This document shows positions 16,943 through 26,009 of a stretch of 45,871 bases of DNA, piece after piece. The notes under the pieces were generated by a model, which saw only the letters and a program-made list of their open reading frames with translations, was not told the DNA's origin and did no database searches. This DNA is from Gemmatimonadota bacterium (GTDB taxonomy: Bacteria > JAAXHH01): NCBI GenBank assembly GCA_026706345.1, contig JAPOYX010000041.1, forward strand, positions 9,788 through 55,658, read 5' to 3'. The position numbers and the translations under genes were made by a program. Each line of letters starts with the position of its first letter. The stretch's first letter is position 1.

Positions 16943-17635
16943 ATGGCGCTTTCGGATTTCACGGGGCCGGACTACATCAATGCGTGGACGGAGGACCTGG
17001 ATCAGAGATGGCCCGAGCGCGCGGCGATGGCGGGTTACGTCGTGCAGACGCTTGTCGAATGGCGGGGTGAACGGCGCGAACGCGAACGTCACCAGGGGGA
17101 ATCGCCCACCAGCGAAGATCTCGCAACGATCCGCTTGCTGGAACTCGGTGTCGGAGCAGGTGGACTCGCCCAGGCCGTGTTAAGTGCGTTATTCGATGGG
17201 TCGGAGTCGGGAAGGACAAGTGCCGTAGAGTACACGGGGATCGAAATCGAGCCGGCGCTCGTACAACAAGGGCGGAAGTTGCTCGCAGCGGCCGGCCACC
17301 AGAACGCAAGCTTGATCCGCGCAGACCTTAGGGGCGACGCCTGGACCAACGGGCTCGGGCCCTTCGACGCAGTATTTACCCTCCAGACCCTACACGATCT
17401 CGGCGGCGTCGACGCCCTCGAAGCCGTCTACCGGCAAGCCCACGGACTCCTGGCTCCCGGCGGGATCCTAGTCAACTCGGATTTCGTGTTTCCCTTCGAA
17501 AAAGACGACCCCGATCATCCACGTCGGTTGCCCATCGAAACGCACGAGAACCTGCTTTCCAGCCTGGGATTTGTAGATTTCAGGTGTGGACTGCAACACG
17601 GAAAGATGGCGTGTTTGTCGGCAAGGCGGGTGTAG
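16943..17635 (+). CDS. Class I SAM-dependent methyltransferase
   Basis: The 230-aa protein has motif I LLELGVGAGGLAQAVL (about residues 65-80), an acidic SAM-ribose position in GIEIEPALV, and motif IV-like FDAVFTLQTLHDLGG. A late segment (HGLLAPGGILVNSDFVFP) matches the methyltransferase post-motif strand. The fold assignment is firm but the substrate is unknown; the pattern is that of small-molecule methyltransferases. The ATG has no strong ribosome site. The gene is the last before the RHS locus. Confidence 0.82.
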   Translation: MALSDFTGPDYINAWTEDLDQRWPERAAMAGYVVQTLVEWRGERRERERHQGESPTSEDLATIRLLELGVGAGGLAQAVLSALFDGSESGRTSAVEYTGIEIEPALVQQGRKLLAAAGHQNASLIRADLRGDAWTNGLGPFDAVFTLQTLHDLGGVDALEAVYRQAHGLLAPGGILVNSDFVFPFEKDDPDHPRRLPIETHENLLSSLGFVDFRCGLQHGKMACLSARRV

Positions 17636-17758
17636 CAGGTATTTCCAACATCCCCGGAGCGCTCCGGCGTCGCAGGCGCATGACAAGCATCATTGGGGTT
17701 GTATTTAGCAGCGATGCCAATAGCTGGAAACTTGAACGAACTTTTTTACATAACCCAC

Positions 17759-17787
17759 TTGACATATCTACAAAACAAATGTATAGT
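17759..17787 (+). promoter_or_regulatory. Consensus sigma-70 promoter upstream of the RHS locus
   Basis: TTGACA (17759-17764), a 17-bp spacer and TATAGT (17782-17787) form one of the best promoters in the window, in an AT-rich pocket. A transcript starting near 17794 would run about 130 nt to the terminator, or about 410 nt to the RHS ATG if it reads through. Confidence 0.75.
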
Positions 17788-17881
17788 ATAATCATCATGC
17801 CCATTTAACGGGCGTAACGACAACCGCATCAGGATACCCTCGCGTCCCTTAGCGGACCCGCACCCCGCGGACCTTCAAGCG

Positions 17882-17923
17882 TCCCCGTGCTACTTCTGAT
17901 TCACCCATGGCACGGGGATTTTT
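17882..17923 (+). terminator. Intrinsic terminator in the RHS leader
   Basis: CCCCGTGC (17883-17890) pairs with GCACGGGG (17910-17917), and the stem is followed by ATTTTT. The loop is 19 nt. Because it lies between the promoter and the RHS gene, it could act as an attenuator or end a short leader RNA. Confidence 0.65.
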
Positions 17924-18206
17924 CATGCCCTTTTTCTCCTCAGCCTCACATCCGGATCAAACGTTGCGAGACGTAGGCCCGGCACACCCGGCAGTTCGCA
18001 CCCGATCTGTTGATCGCCCGACATCCGGCACACAGTCCATCCCGAATCGATCGTTCGCATCCGGACGGCCGCGCACCGTGCAGCCGTCCATCTTCAAGAC
18101 AAGGAGTTCATCCATCATGTCGGTGATCATCCGTTTCATTCATGCGTTAACGTCGCGTGTTCCGCGCAACCACTCGTTCCTAATGACCATTGTAAAGGAC
18201 CTCATC

Positions 18207-20525
18207 ATGCCTGGACACCGCCTGTACCAATTCGCCCTGAGGACGTTCCTCAGCCTCCTCATCCTTTCCATGTCGGCGCTGACCGCTCACAGCCAGACGA
18301 CGATCACCGATGCCGCCAAAGGCGCCTATGACTTCGACAGCCTCTCCGGTGTCATCGACGCGGACCAGGTGGACTACTTCTCGGGCAACTGGTCCTACGC
18401 GCTGCCGCTGGGCAAGGTAGAAGGCGCGGGCGGCCTGTCCCTGCCCCTGGCCATGCGCTACAGCAGCGCGGTGACGGGTACGGACCGGCTGATCAAGCTG
18501 GGCACGGCGCAGCAGATCAGTACGCTCAGCAAGGGCACGGTCACGCTCAACAACGCCACGTGGGTGGGCCTGGGGTGGAACCTGGAGTTCGGAGCGATCC
18601 GGGTGACCGGCGGCTACGAGCTCAAGGATACGACCAGCCCGATCAACCACCCCTTCTCCTTCAACCTGTCCATGGTGCTTCCCGATGGATCGCACCGCCT
18701 GGTACGCCAGCTCGACGACTCGCAGCGCTCCTCGGATACGAGTGCCGCGCTTCCCGCCACCAACGTCTACTTCGCCGAGAACCGGCGCTTCATGGACGTC
18801 CGGTGGAACTTCGACCGGAACGCGCCGCTGGCCTCCACGTGGACGGCCAGGACCGTTTCGGGCCTGACCTACACCTTCGGCGCGGTCACGATTGGCGAGC
18901 GGGATTACGGTATGAACCAGACCGTCAAGGGCGGCACGGTGCAGAACGGGCGCTTCGACGAGCTCATGCCCGAGATGGTGTACCAGTGGAACCTGGCCGA
19001 GATACGGGACCAGGCCGGCAACACGATCCGGTTCAGGTACGCTTCCGACGGTCCGGTCACCACGGTCCGGGACTGGGCGAAGGAACGGGCCGAAGCCACG
19101 CGATCCTTTCGCAACCTGCTCGATTTCGCGGACCTGGACCCGCGCTTCCCCAACGGCATTTCTGAAGATGGGAACATCTACAACCTGACCGTGGTCAAGA
19201 CCTTCAACACGGCGCACCTGTCGAAGGTTATTTTCGCCGGAGCGGACGGCAAGGTCGTGCGCAAGATCACGACTGAAACGAGCGAGCGCGAGGATCTCCA
19301 CGTCGCCCGGCACGGCGGCGTCGCGATTACCTACGACAACTATTTCGACACGCCGACGGGGCAGAACCTCACCTACGGCTACCACCTGGTGCGCAACAAC
19401 CAGAACTACCGGATGTACGACGGCATCTCGAGCGCCCACCGCCTCGACGCGCTTAAGGTCACCGATGCAGCCGGCAATCAGATTGCCCGGTACGTCTTTC
19501 GCTATGCCGACGACAAAAGCCTTCAGCCGCGGCCGCCGGTGGCGCCGGGCGATAACGCGCGCACGCTGCTGCTCGAGGAGATCGCCGTCATGGGGACGGG
19601 GAACAGCACCGCCGATCAGCTGCCGCCCTGGCGCTTCACCAACACGCTGGCCGACAGCTACCGCATCACGAAGACCGTCACGCCCGCGGGCGGGGAGATG
19701 AAGGTAGCCTACGAGGAGGTTGGAGGTCCCGATACCTCATTAAAATACGATGACGCCTATTTCGACCGGTCCCGCCGCATCCGTTACATGATCCGGGACG
19801 CGGACGGCGCAGGACCCGTCCCGCAGGACAGAACGACGTTCACCTATATCCAGACGGCGCCGGTCATGGATATCATCGACGACCGGCGCGTGCGCCGCAT
19901 CACCTTCCCCATCGTCGACGAGGTCCTGCCCGGCGGCCACGGCAAGATACGGCGCGACTTCGTGGGCGAGGCCGACCTGGACGCCCTGGGGCTCTCGGCC
20001 ACGAACAAGAAGCAGGAGTCCGAACGCGATATCCGCAGGGGCCTGCTGGAGCAGACGATCCACTACGACGCCTCCGGAACCGTGGTCCAGCGGCAGCGGA
20101 CGAACTGGCAGGTCACGGCCCAGGGCACCTGGACCGGCCACTGGCAGTCCTTCTACCACCCGGGCATCCCGCAGCAGGCCTACTGGGTCAGGGCGCAGGA
20201 GCAGGCGACCACCAGGGACGGTGTGACCACCACGACGCAGCTGACCCACAACGCGAAGAACGGCCTGGTTGCCAGTGAGACGCTCAAGTCCGGCAGCCAC
20301 ACCCTGCGCGTCACCGAGACCAGTTACCACGCCGACCGGGTAACGAGGAGTCCGGTGACCCTGGTCTTCGGACCGCCCGTCCTCGACACCTCCCTGTCGA
20401 CCGCCAACCGGACACACGCCGCCTTCCTGGGCACCGGCGATCCGGCTGTGGCCTCGGTGGAGGCCTTCCTTAACGCGGACTCGGGTTCCGAAAGCACCGG
20501 GTTCCGAAAGCACCGGGTTCTATGA
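18207..20525 (+). CDS. RHS/YD-repeat secreted protein, N-terminal part (frame broken at 20.5 kb)
   Basis: From the ATG at 18207 (AAAGGA ribosome site) this 772-aa part opens with a clear signal peptide (hydrophobic LRTFLSLLILSMSALTAHS, cleavage near residue 29). What follows resembles the N-terminal beta-rich shell of RHS and SpvB-like proteins (YFSGNWSYALPLGKVEGAGG, LPLAMRYSSAV). Repeated YVFRYADD and LLEEIAV elements also occur. The frame ends prematurely at 20525 because a 16-bp unit is duplicated at 20483-20514. Without one copy the frame runs on into the next ORF, giving 2343 aa in total. An alternative start at 18117 has AAGGAG. Confidence 0.85.
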   Translation: MPGHRLYQFALRTFLSLLILSMSALTAHSQTTITDAAKGAYDFDSLSGVIDADQVDYFSGNWSYALPLGKVEGAGGLSLPLAMRYSSAVTGTDRLIKLGTAQQISTLSKGTVTLNNATWVGLGWNLEFGAIRVTGGYELKDTTSPINHPFSFNLSMVLPDGSHRLVRQLDDSQRSSDTSAALPATNVYFAENRRFMDVRWNFDRNAPLASTWTARTVSGLTYTFGAVTIGERDYGMNQTVKGGTVQNGRFDELMPEMVYQWNLAEIRDQAGNTIRFRYASDGPVTTVRDWAKERAEATRSFRNLLDFADLDPRFPNGISEDGNIYNLTVVKTFNTAHLSKVIFAGADGKVVRKITTETSEREDLHVARHGGVAITYDNYFDTPTGQNLTYGYHLVRNNQNYRMYDGISSAHRLDALKVTDAAGNQIARYVFRYADDKSLQPRPPVAPGDNARTLLLEEIAVMGTGNSTADQLPPWRFTNTLADSYRITKTVTPAGGEMKVAYEEVGGPDTSLKYDDAYFDRSRRIRYMIRDADGAGPVPQDRTTFTYIQTAPVMDIIDDRRVRRITFPIVDEVLPGGHGKIRRDFVGEADLDALGLSATNKKQESERDIRRGLLEQTIHYDASGTVVQRQRTNWQVTAQGTWTGHWQSFYHPGIPQQAYWVRAQEQATTRDGVTTTTQLTHNAKNGLVASETLKSGSHTLRVTETSYHADRVTRSPVTLVFGPPVLDTSLSTANRTHAAFLGTGDPAVASVEAFLNADSGSESTGFRKHRVL
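20483..20514 (+). repeat. Exact 16-bp tandem duplication that splits the RHS gene
   Basis: GGGTTCCGAAAGCACC is present at 20483-20498 and 20499-20514, followed by the partial copy GGGTTC. Sixteen is not a multiple of three. Deleting one copy restores ADSGSESTGFYDFEGRRFS across the junction and joins the two large ORFs. It is either a recent slippage mutation, a phase-variable switch or an assembly error. Confidence 0.9.
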
Positions 20526-20547
20526 CTTCGAGGGCCGGCGCTTCTCC

Positions 20548-23500
20548 GTGTCCGGTCGCGATGCGCTGCACATCCGCGGCGTCCTCGGGACCGATCAGCT
20601 GCAGGGCGGCGACAACATGTACGCCGGCGTCACGGTGACCGTCGCCTGGAAGAACGCCGGCAGCCGTCCGGCCGCGTCGCTGACGCAGGTCGTGCCCCTG
20701 GCCGGCGGGCTGCCCGATCCGCAGGAAAGAACCTTCGACGTCCTCATGCCCGTGCCTTCGAGCGCGGACAGCGCCCGGGTCAACCTCACGATGTACGCCG
20801 GCGTCTACAAGCCGCAGCAGTCCGTGTACCGCAAGATCAGGGTGTACGCGAAGGACATCCGGGTCACTGCGATGAGTGCAGACGACCCCGAGGCCGTGTT
20901 CCTCGAGGGCGCCCACATCCTGGACCGCCCCCACGTGGTCACCGTCAAAGACGGTTCAGGTAACAAGTTACAGTCCACCGGGCATCGCTACGGCCGGTTT
21001 GTCCACGGTAACAACGCCATCATCATGCCGGACACCACCTCGGCATGGCTGGATAAGGACGGTGACGGCGTGGTGGATACGAACGAGTGGATCCACCGAC
21101 AGGTGGCCGCCGCCTACGACGCCTACGGCAACCTGACCCAGGCGAAGGACGCCCACGGCACCGTGACGTCCACGATCATGGGCTATGGCCGGATGCGGCC
21201 CGTGGCCGCCTTCACCGGCGCCGATGCGTCGAAAGGAACCGCCGAGGTCTTCGACGACCACGCCGGCTGGGACGCGCTCGTCGCCGCTACCCCGTGGCGC
21301 AGAACCGACACCAGGCCCGGCGCCGTCACCGTGGAAGCCGGCGCGCTCACCCTGGACAACGCCGTGGCCGAACGCAGCCTGCCCTCCCTGGCCGCCGGCG
21401 TGTTCGAGGTCGACGCCAGGGTGCAGGCCACCGGAGAACGCACCGAGGTAACCCTCGGGCAAAATCGCATCCGGTGGGTCTTCGAACGGGACGGCAGCGT
21501 GAAGGCTGCAGACAACGGGACCCTCAAGGACACGGGCGCGCGCTTAGTGCCGGGCCGCTGGCATCATCTGCGCATCGCCTGGAAGGACGGCCGGTGGTGG
21601 GCCCGCGTGGACGGCGCGCGCTACCCGAAGACCGGCGCCTGGAACATGCGGGGCCGCAGAGGCGTCGTGGACGCCGTCAAGCTGGCCAACGGCGCGCGGA
21701 CGGCCGTCGCGTCCTTCGATAACCTGCGCGCATGGCCGGAAGGCGCCCAGCCGGCCGCTATGACCACCTTCGACCCGGTGACCCTGGACGCCATGGCCGT
21801 CACCGACGCGAACGGATATACCGTCCGGTACCTGAGGGACGGACTGCGCCGCGTCGTGCAGATCACGGATGGCGCCGGACGCCTCACCGCCCAGCGGGAC
21901 CACCGCTTCTCCCGCGGCATAAGCGCTACCAGCGCCTATAACACCTCAAGACCCAACCGGCAGACCGATATCGCCTACCCTTCCAGGGACGGCCACAAGG
22001 ATCTGTCCAGGGACGGGCACCGGACCCTGGTGCGCGGCACCGCCCTCACGGAGGGTATCACCCTCGAAGAGGGCGTCAGCCTGGAGACCACGGGGCCCTA
22101 CGTCGTCGAAGCCGGAGAGACCGTGGATCTGAAAGCCAGCGTGCGCATCGTCCTCGGCCCCGGCTTCCACGCGAAGGCCGGATCGAACTTCCGCGCCGGC
22201 ATCGACGCCCGTGCGGGCGGCGATGGAGTCACCGGCAGCGGGGCTGTCGCCTACAACCAGCGGAAAGCCGCGAAGCGGGCCGTGAAGCTGGGGCCCTCCT
22301 CCGTCCTGGAGACGGGAAGGGTCGAAGGCCGCGTCACTGCAAGGACCGACTTCCATCCAGGCTCGGCGACCTCGGGCAAAACCGTCATCTTGGCCTTCGA
22401 AGACGGGGGCGACTACGTCCGCATGGTGTATGAGAACGGTCGCGTAAAGCTGGAAAGCCGCATCGGCGGCAACGCCGCATCCACGGCCATGGTGCCCGGT
22501 TACAACCGAAACTGGCCCTGGGCGCGCGTGGAGATGGAACTCCTGCCCGCAGGCAGGGTGAACGCCTGGATGTATGGCCACGAGGACACCCGGTTCAGGA
22601 GCGCCAGCGCTTCGGTCGCCGTCCCGGCGAACTGGAAGCCCGCGTTCAAGGCGGCAGGCGAGTCTGGTGACGGCTACCTCGCCAACCTCTACATCGGCAA
22701 GGCGGAAACCGTAACGACCTACTACGACGGCCTGGCGCGCCAGATACAGACGCGGGCAGGGGCCGAAGCCGACGACATCGTCACGCGGACGACGTACAAC
22801 CGGGCGGGCAAGCCCGAAAAACTGCTCGGGCCCGTATACCGGTCGCCCTCGCAGTTCTACAGCGCCCTGGCCGAGACCGCCGCGGGTGGCCGCGTTACGA
22901 AGACCACCTACGAGAGCGACCCGCTCCTGAGGGTGTCCAGCGTCGTCCCGCCCGGTCACGACAACAACTCGGCTGTCGACACCCGCTACGGCAACTGGGC
23001 CGCCGGGTCCGGTCCGGGCCGGTCCTATGTGACCGTAGACGATGAAAAGGGCGTGGCCACCACCAGGGTCTATGACCCCTATGGGCGCATGCAGCACGTC
23101 ATTGCCGACTCGGCGGGCACCAGTGCCGGCACCCGGAACAACACGACGTCTTTTTCCTATGACGCCCTGGATCGCCTGGTCTCGACCACCATGCCGGGTG
23201 GCGGCACCACGCGCTACGCCTACGACACCCTGGGCCGCATGGTCAGCCGGCATCACCCCGACGCCGACGGCGCCACGCTGTACAAGTACGACGACCTCGG
23301 CAGAATGCGCTTCTCGCAGGACGCCCGGCAGCGCGCCGCCGGCACGGGCGCCAACAGGAAAATCACCTACACCGTCTACGACGACTTCGGGCGCGTGACC
23401 CGCGTGGGCGAGGCGGCCGCCAACTTTGCAAGTCTCGATCCGGAGCGGTCCTACGCCTTCGAGCGCGACGCTACTTCGTGGCGCAGCCGCATGACCTACG

Positions 23501-25254
23501 ACGGCGGCGATGCCGTTACCGACAGCGACCCAGTCGCCGGCAACGGGGCCGCCTCTGGTGGCCCCAACTACGCCCAGGGGCGCCTCACCAGGGCCCAAGA
23601 GAACACCGACGCCGACGTGGCCGCCGAGGTCGTCCACGAGTACGCCTACGACCACCTGGGCAATGTGCGCGTCAAGCAGGTCGAAATCGAGAGTCTCGCC
23701 GGTGCGAAGACGGCTACCTATGCCCACGACCTGGCAGGGCGCGTAACGAGACTCACCTACCCCGACGGCGCGCAGGCGCGCTACGCATATGACAGCGCAG
23801 GGCGGCTCAGTCGCGTGTGGGATGCGAATGGCAACACGCTCGCCGCGTATACTCACACCGCCGCGGGCAACATAGGCACGCATGTCGTGGGCGCCGACAT
23901 CGCGACCGGAACCTACGCCTACAATCCGCGCGAGTGGGTCACGGACATCGACTATGCGGGCAAGTTCAGTTCCAAGCTCACCTACGACCTCGCTGGCAAC
24001 GTTACCCGGCAGGTGTATAGTCATGGCACCGCCGCGTCCAGGACGGCGGACTATGCATATGACGCCCTCTACCGAATTACCGGCTTCGATCTGACCGGCG
24101 GCACAAGCCGGGACTACGCCTACGACAGGAACGGCAACCTGACGTCCATGGTGACCGGCAGCAGCCGGCTCACCTACAACTACTCGGCTGGCTCCACCCC
24201 CAACAGGCTGGACAGCACCACGGGCACCGGAGGGCAGACCTACGTTTACAACCGGAACGGTTGGATGACGCGCAAGGGCGCGAACACGCTGACCTACGAC
24301 TACCGGGGGCTTACCACGGGTTACGGCACTGCGCGGTATCTCATGGACCCCGACAGACGGCGCGTGAAGAAGACCGTCGGGACGGCCGTCACCTACTACC
24401 TGAGAGGACCGGGCGGCAGCGTCCTGGCCGAGTACTCGGGGCAGACGCTTTCGGCAAGGTACGTCTATGCCGGGTCGAGGCGCATCGCCCGGATATCGGG
24501 AAGCGGTGCAAGCTACTACCTGGCCGATCACCTGGGCAGCACCCGGAGCCTGGTCGACGGGGAAAGCGCCGTCACCGCTGCCTACGACTACTGGCCCTAC
24601 GGGAAGGTCCTCGCATCGAGTGGCACAGGCTTCACGCACTTCCGGTTCACCGGACACGAAAGGGACGCCGAGTCCGGTCTTGACTACATGCTCGCAAGGT
24701 CGTACGCTTACGATGTCGGCAGGTTCCTGCGGCCCGATCCCATGCAGGAACATTACCCGGGGATCAGTCCGTATGCCTATGTCTCAAACAACCCCTTAAG
24801 ATTCGTTGATCCAACAGGGGCTGAACACCATGAAATATCGTTTGATCCTGATGTATACCTTCATAACACAGCAAAACAAGTTGCTAAATATGCAGCAGAC
24901 ATAACTAAGAAAGCAGTAGAGGAGACAATTGTATTTAGCGATGAAACAAAGGAGGTAGCTGAAAACGTTGCGGCAATCGGCATAGCCGGGATGGCTTTAG
25001 GTGGTGCGTCTTTAAACACCCCGATGATTAAGGGCTCATTTGACGTAATAGTACTTTCAATGGGAATTGGCACAGTTGCAGACGTATCGAAATTAGTTGC
25101 ATTATCCGTTGACGCTTTGTTTTTCGGTGGTTCAGAAGACGCAGCAATTAAGCAGTCTAGTGATACATTAACGAATTTAATAACAGGTAGAGTTGTGAGG
25201 GGTGGCTTTGAAAAACTGTCAAACCAGTCAGGTGTACTAAAAACAGGACGTTAG
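20548..25254 (+). CDS. RHS/YD-repeat protein, core and C-terminal tip (continuation of preceding part)
   Basis: This 1568-codon part begins at an in-frame GTG that is probably not a true start. It contains a LamG-like jelly-roll (about 230-400, GRWHHLRIAWKDGRWWARVDG), a 3-coathanger-stack-like repeat (VRIVLGPGFHAKAGSNFRAG), many YD repeats (YAYDTLGRMVSRHH) and the RHS-associated core (YLADHLGSTRSLVDG, GLDYMLARSYAYDVGRFLRPDP) ending DPTG at 1421-1424. Beyond the core lies a 144-residue tip that is AT-rich, with hydrophobic stretches such as AAIGIAGMALGGAS. RHS shells encase and deliver such tips as toxins. I do not recognise the tip. The next ORF may be its immunity protein. Confidence 0.88.
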   Translation: MSGRDALHIRGVLGTDQLQGGDNMYAGVTVTVAWKNAGSRPAASLTQVVPLAGGLPDPQERTFDVLMPVPSSADSARVNLTMYAGVYKPQQSVYRKIRVYAKDIRVTAMSADDPEAVFLEGAHILDRPHVVTVKDGSGNKLQSTGHRYGRFVHGNNAIIMPDTTSAWLDKDGDGVVDTNEWIHRQVAAAYDAYGNLTQAKDAHGTVTSTIMGYGRMRPVAAFTGADASKGTAEVFDDHAGWDALVAATPWRRTDTRPGAVTVEAGALTLDNAVAERSLPSLAAGVFEVDARVQATGERTEVTLGQNRIRWVFERDGSVKAADNGTLKDTGARLVPGRWHHLRIAWKDGRWWARVDGARYPKTGAWNMRGRRGVVDAVKLANGARTAVASFDNLRAWPEGAQPAAMTTFDPVTLDAMAVTDANGYTVRYLRDGLRRVVQITDGAGRLTAQRDHRFSRGISATSAYNTSRPNRQTDIAYPSRDGHKDLSRDGHRTLVRGTALTEGITLEEGVSLETTGPYVVEAGETVDLKASVRIVLGPGFHAKAGSNFRAGIDARAGGDGVTGSGAVAYNQRKAAKRAVKLGPSSVLETGRVEGRVTARTDFHPGSATSGKTVILAFEDGGDYVRMVYENGRVKLESRIGGNAASTAMVPGYNRNWPWARVEMELLPAGRVNAWMYGHEDTRFRSASASVAVPANWKPAFKAAGESGDGYLANLYIGKAETVTTYYDGLARQIQTRAGAEADDIVTRTTYNRAGKPEKLLGPVYRSPSQFYSALAETAAGGRVTKTTYESDPLLRVSSVVPPGHDNNSAVDTRYGNWAAGSGPGRSYVTVDDEKGVATTRVYDPYGRMQHVIADSAGTSAGTRNNTTSFSYDALDRLVSTTMPGGGTTRYAYDTLGRMVSRHHPDADGATLYKYDDLGRMRFSQDARQRAAGTGANRKITYTVYDDFGRVTRVGEAAANFASLDPERSYAFERDATSWRSRMTYDGGDAVTDSDPVAGNGAASGGPNYAQGRLTRAQENTDADVAAEVVHEYAYDHLGNVRVKQVEIESLAGAKTATYAHDLAGRVTRLTYPDGAQARYAYDSAGRLSRVWDANGNTLAAYTHTAAGNIGTHVVGADIATGTYAYNPREWVTDIDYAGKFSSKLTYDLAGNVTRQVYSHGTAASRTADYAYDALYRITGFDLTGGTSRDYAYDRNGNLTSMVTGSSRLTYNYSAGSTPNRLDSTTGTGGQTYVYNRNGWMTRKGANTLTYDYRGLTTGYGTARYLMDPDRRRVKKTVGTAVTYYLRGPGGSVLAEYSGQTLSARYVYAGSRRIARISGSGASYYLADHLGSTRSLVDGESAVTAAYDYWPYGKVLASSGTGFTHFRFTGHERDAESGLDYMLARSYAYDVGRFLRPDPMQEHYPGISPYAYVSNNPLRFVDPTGAEHHEISFDPDVYLHNTAKQVAKYAADITKKAVEETIVFSDETKEVAENVAAIGIAGMALGGASLNTPMIKGSFDVIVLSMGIGTVADVSKLVALSVDALFFGGSEDAAIKQSSDTLTNLITGRVVRGGFEKLSNQSGVLKTGR

Positions 25255-25428
25255 CATCGCAAGCAACAATCCGTCAACCTTACATCGAATCGGAATAGTG
25301 CAATTGACAAAGCCTCGGTTGATGTCGCACCATTCGAAAGAAAGTATCAACAGAAGTCGGGAAAATACGCACTATTGACTTATCAGGTATCCAACCGTAA
25401 AGGTATCACTGGGGGTTCCAAAGAATGA
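25255..25428 (+). other. Open frame continuing after the RHS amber stop
   Basis: After the TAG at 25252-25254 the same frame stays open for 57 codons to a TGA at 25426-25428 and reads as plausible polar protein sequence. It could be the lost end of the tip domain, cut by a nonsense mutation. A run this long can also arise by chance. Confidence 0.25.
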
Positions 25429-25500
25429 TATATACATTTAGAATGGAGTTGCCTTTTCAGATCTTCTTGAATTCACCGTCTGAAGATCACGGAGAGTTCT

Positions 25501-25740
25501 ATGAACGAGAGTAGTGATTGGCCATCCTACCTGTATGAACTAATAGAGAATCTGGGCTTGGATCCTCTCTATACCTTGGCCATCGTCGCCAATCTAATCA
25601 CGGTTTTGTTTTGGAAACACTTTAAAAACTGGCAAACTCATTCTGTAAGTGTTAAGTTTTATGACGTTACTTATATGTTCGGTCTTTGTATTGTGAACTT
25701 GTTTTGCTTACTTCGTCTAATCGGCGTATTTGATTCCTAG
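25501..25740 (+). CDS. Two-helix membrane protein, candidate immunity protein for the RHS tip
   Basis: The 79-aa product has two predicted membrane helices (about 22-38, LYTLAIVANLITVLFW; and about 58-76, MFGLCIVNLFCLLRLIGVF) joined by a basic loop. I recognise no family. It directly follows the RHS tip, shares its AT-rich composition and has a GGAGAG ribosome site. Polymorphic toxins normally have a small immunity gene in this position. A membrane-embedded immunity protein would suit a membrane-acting tip. That is inference from position and topology only. Confidence 0.5.
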   Translation: MNESSDWPSYLYELIENLGLDPLYTLAIVANLITVLFWKHFKNWQTHSVSVKFYDVTYMFGLCIVNLFCLLRLIGVFDS

Positions 25741-26009
25741 CTTTCCTATAAATGCGATAGTGCCGGTCATGTAGTATGATGTATTTACAAAATCGCGAAA
25801 AGCTGAGGGTTCTCTGTACACTACAGTCGTATCCATCAGACAAAGTGCTGACCCTTGACCGGGTTGGGACAATCGAATTTAATCAAAGACTCTTTTTGAC
25901 TGGGCATGCAGATACTCGGGTTGTGGACGACTTTATTTGACACTAAAGCAATGATTGCCACAAGCGCTACCTGTATGGTTCGCAACTCGTGGATACCAGT
26001 CACAGTCCG

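Larger units (their letters stand above)
17636..18206 (+). other. Long leader region upstream of the RHS gene
   Basis: This 571-bp stretch has no convincing gene. It contains a strong promoter (17759-17787), a hairpin-forming leader, and an intrinsic terminator (17882-17923). The frame of the RHS gene stays open upstream to 17907, but codons before 18117 read as low-complexity Ser/Arg/Pro sequence. An ATG at 18117 with AAGGAG could extend the protein by 30 residues. Confidence 0.5.

Noticed and set aside
17907-18116. N-terminal extension of the RHS protein from ATG 17907
   Set aside because: The start overlaps the leader terminator, codons are low-complexity, and the signal peptide begins much later. 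The ATG at 18117 remains a fair alternative.
22840-24700. YD repeats read as a possible CRISPR-like or DNA-level repeat array
   Set aside because: The repeats are protein-level and degenerate in DNA, as expected for an RHS core.
21946-24753. 935-codon minus-strand ORF opposite the RHS core
   Set aside because: It is a GC-driven antisense shadow of YD repeats, with Val/Gly/Arg-rich sequence and no domain.
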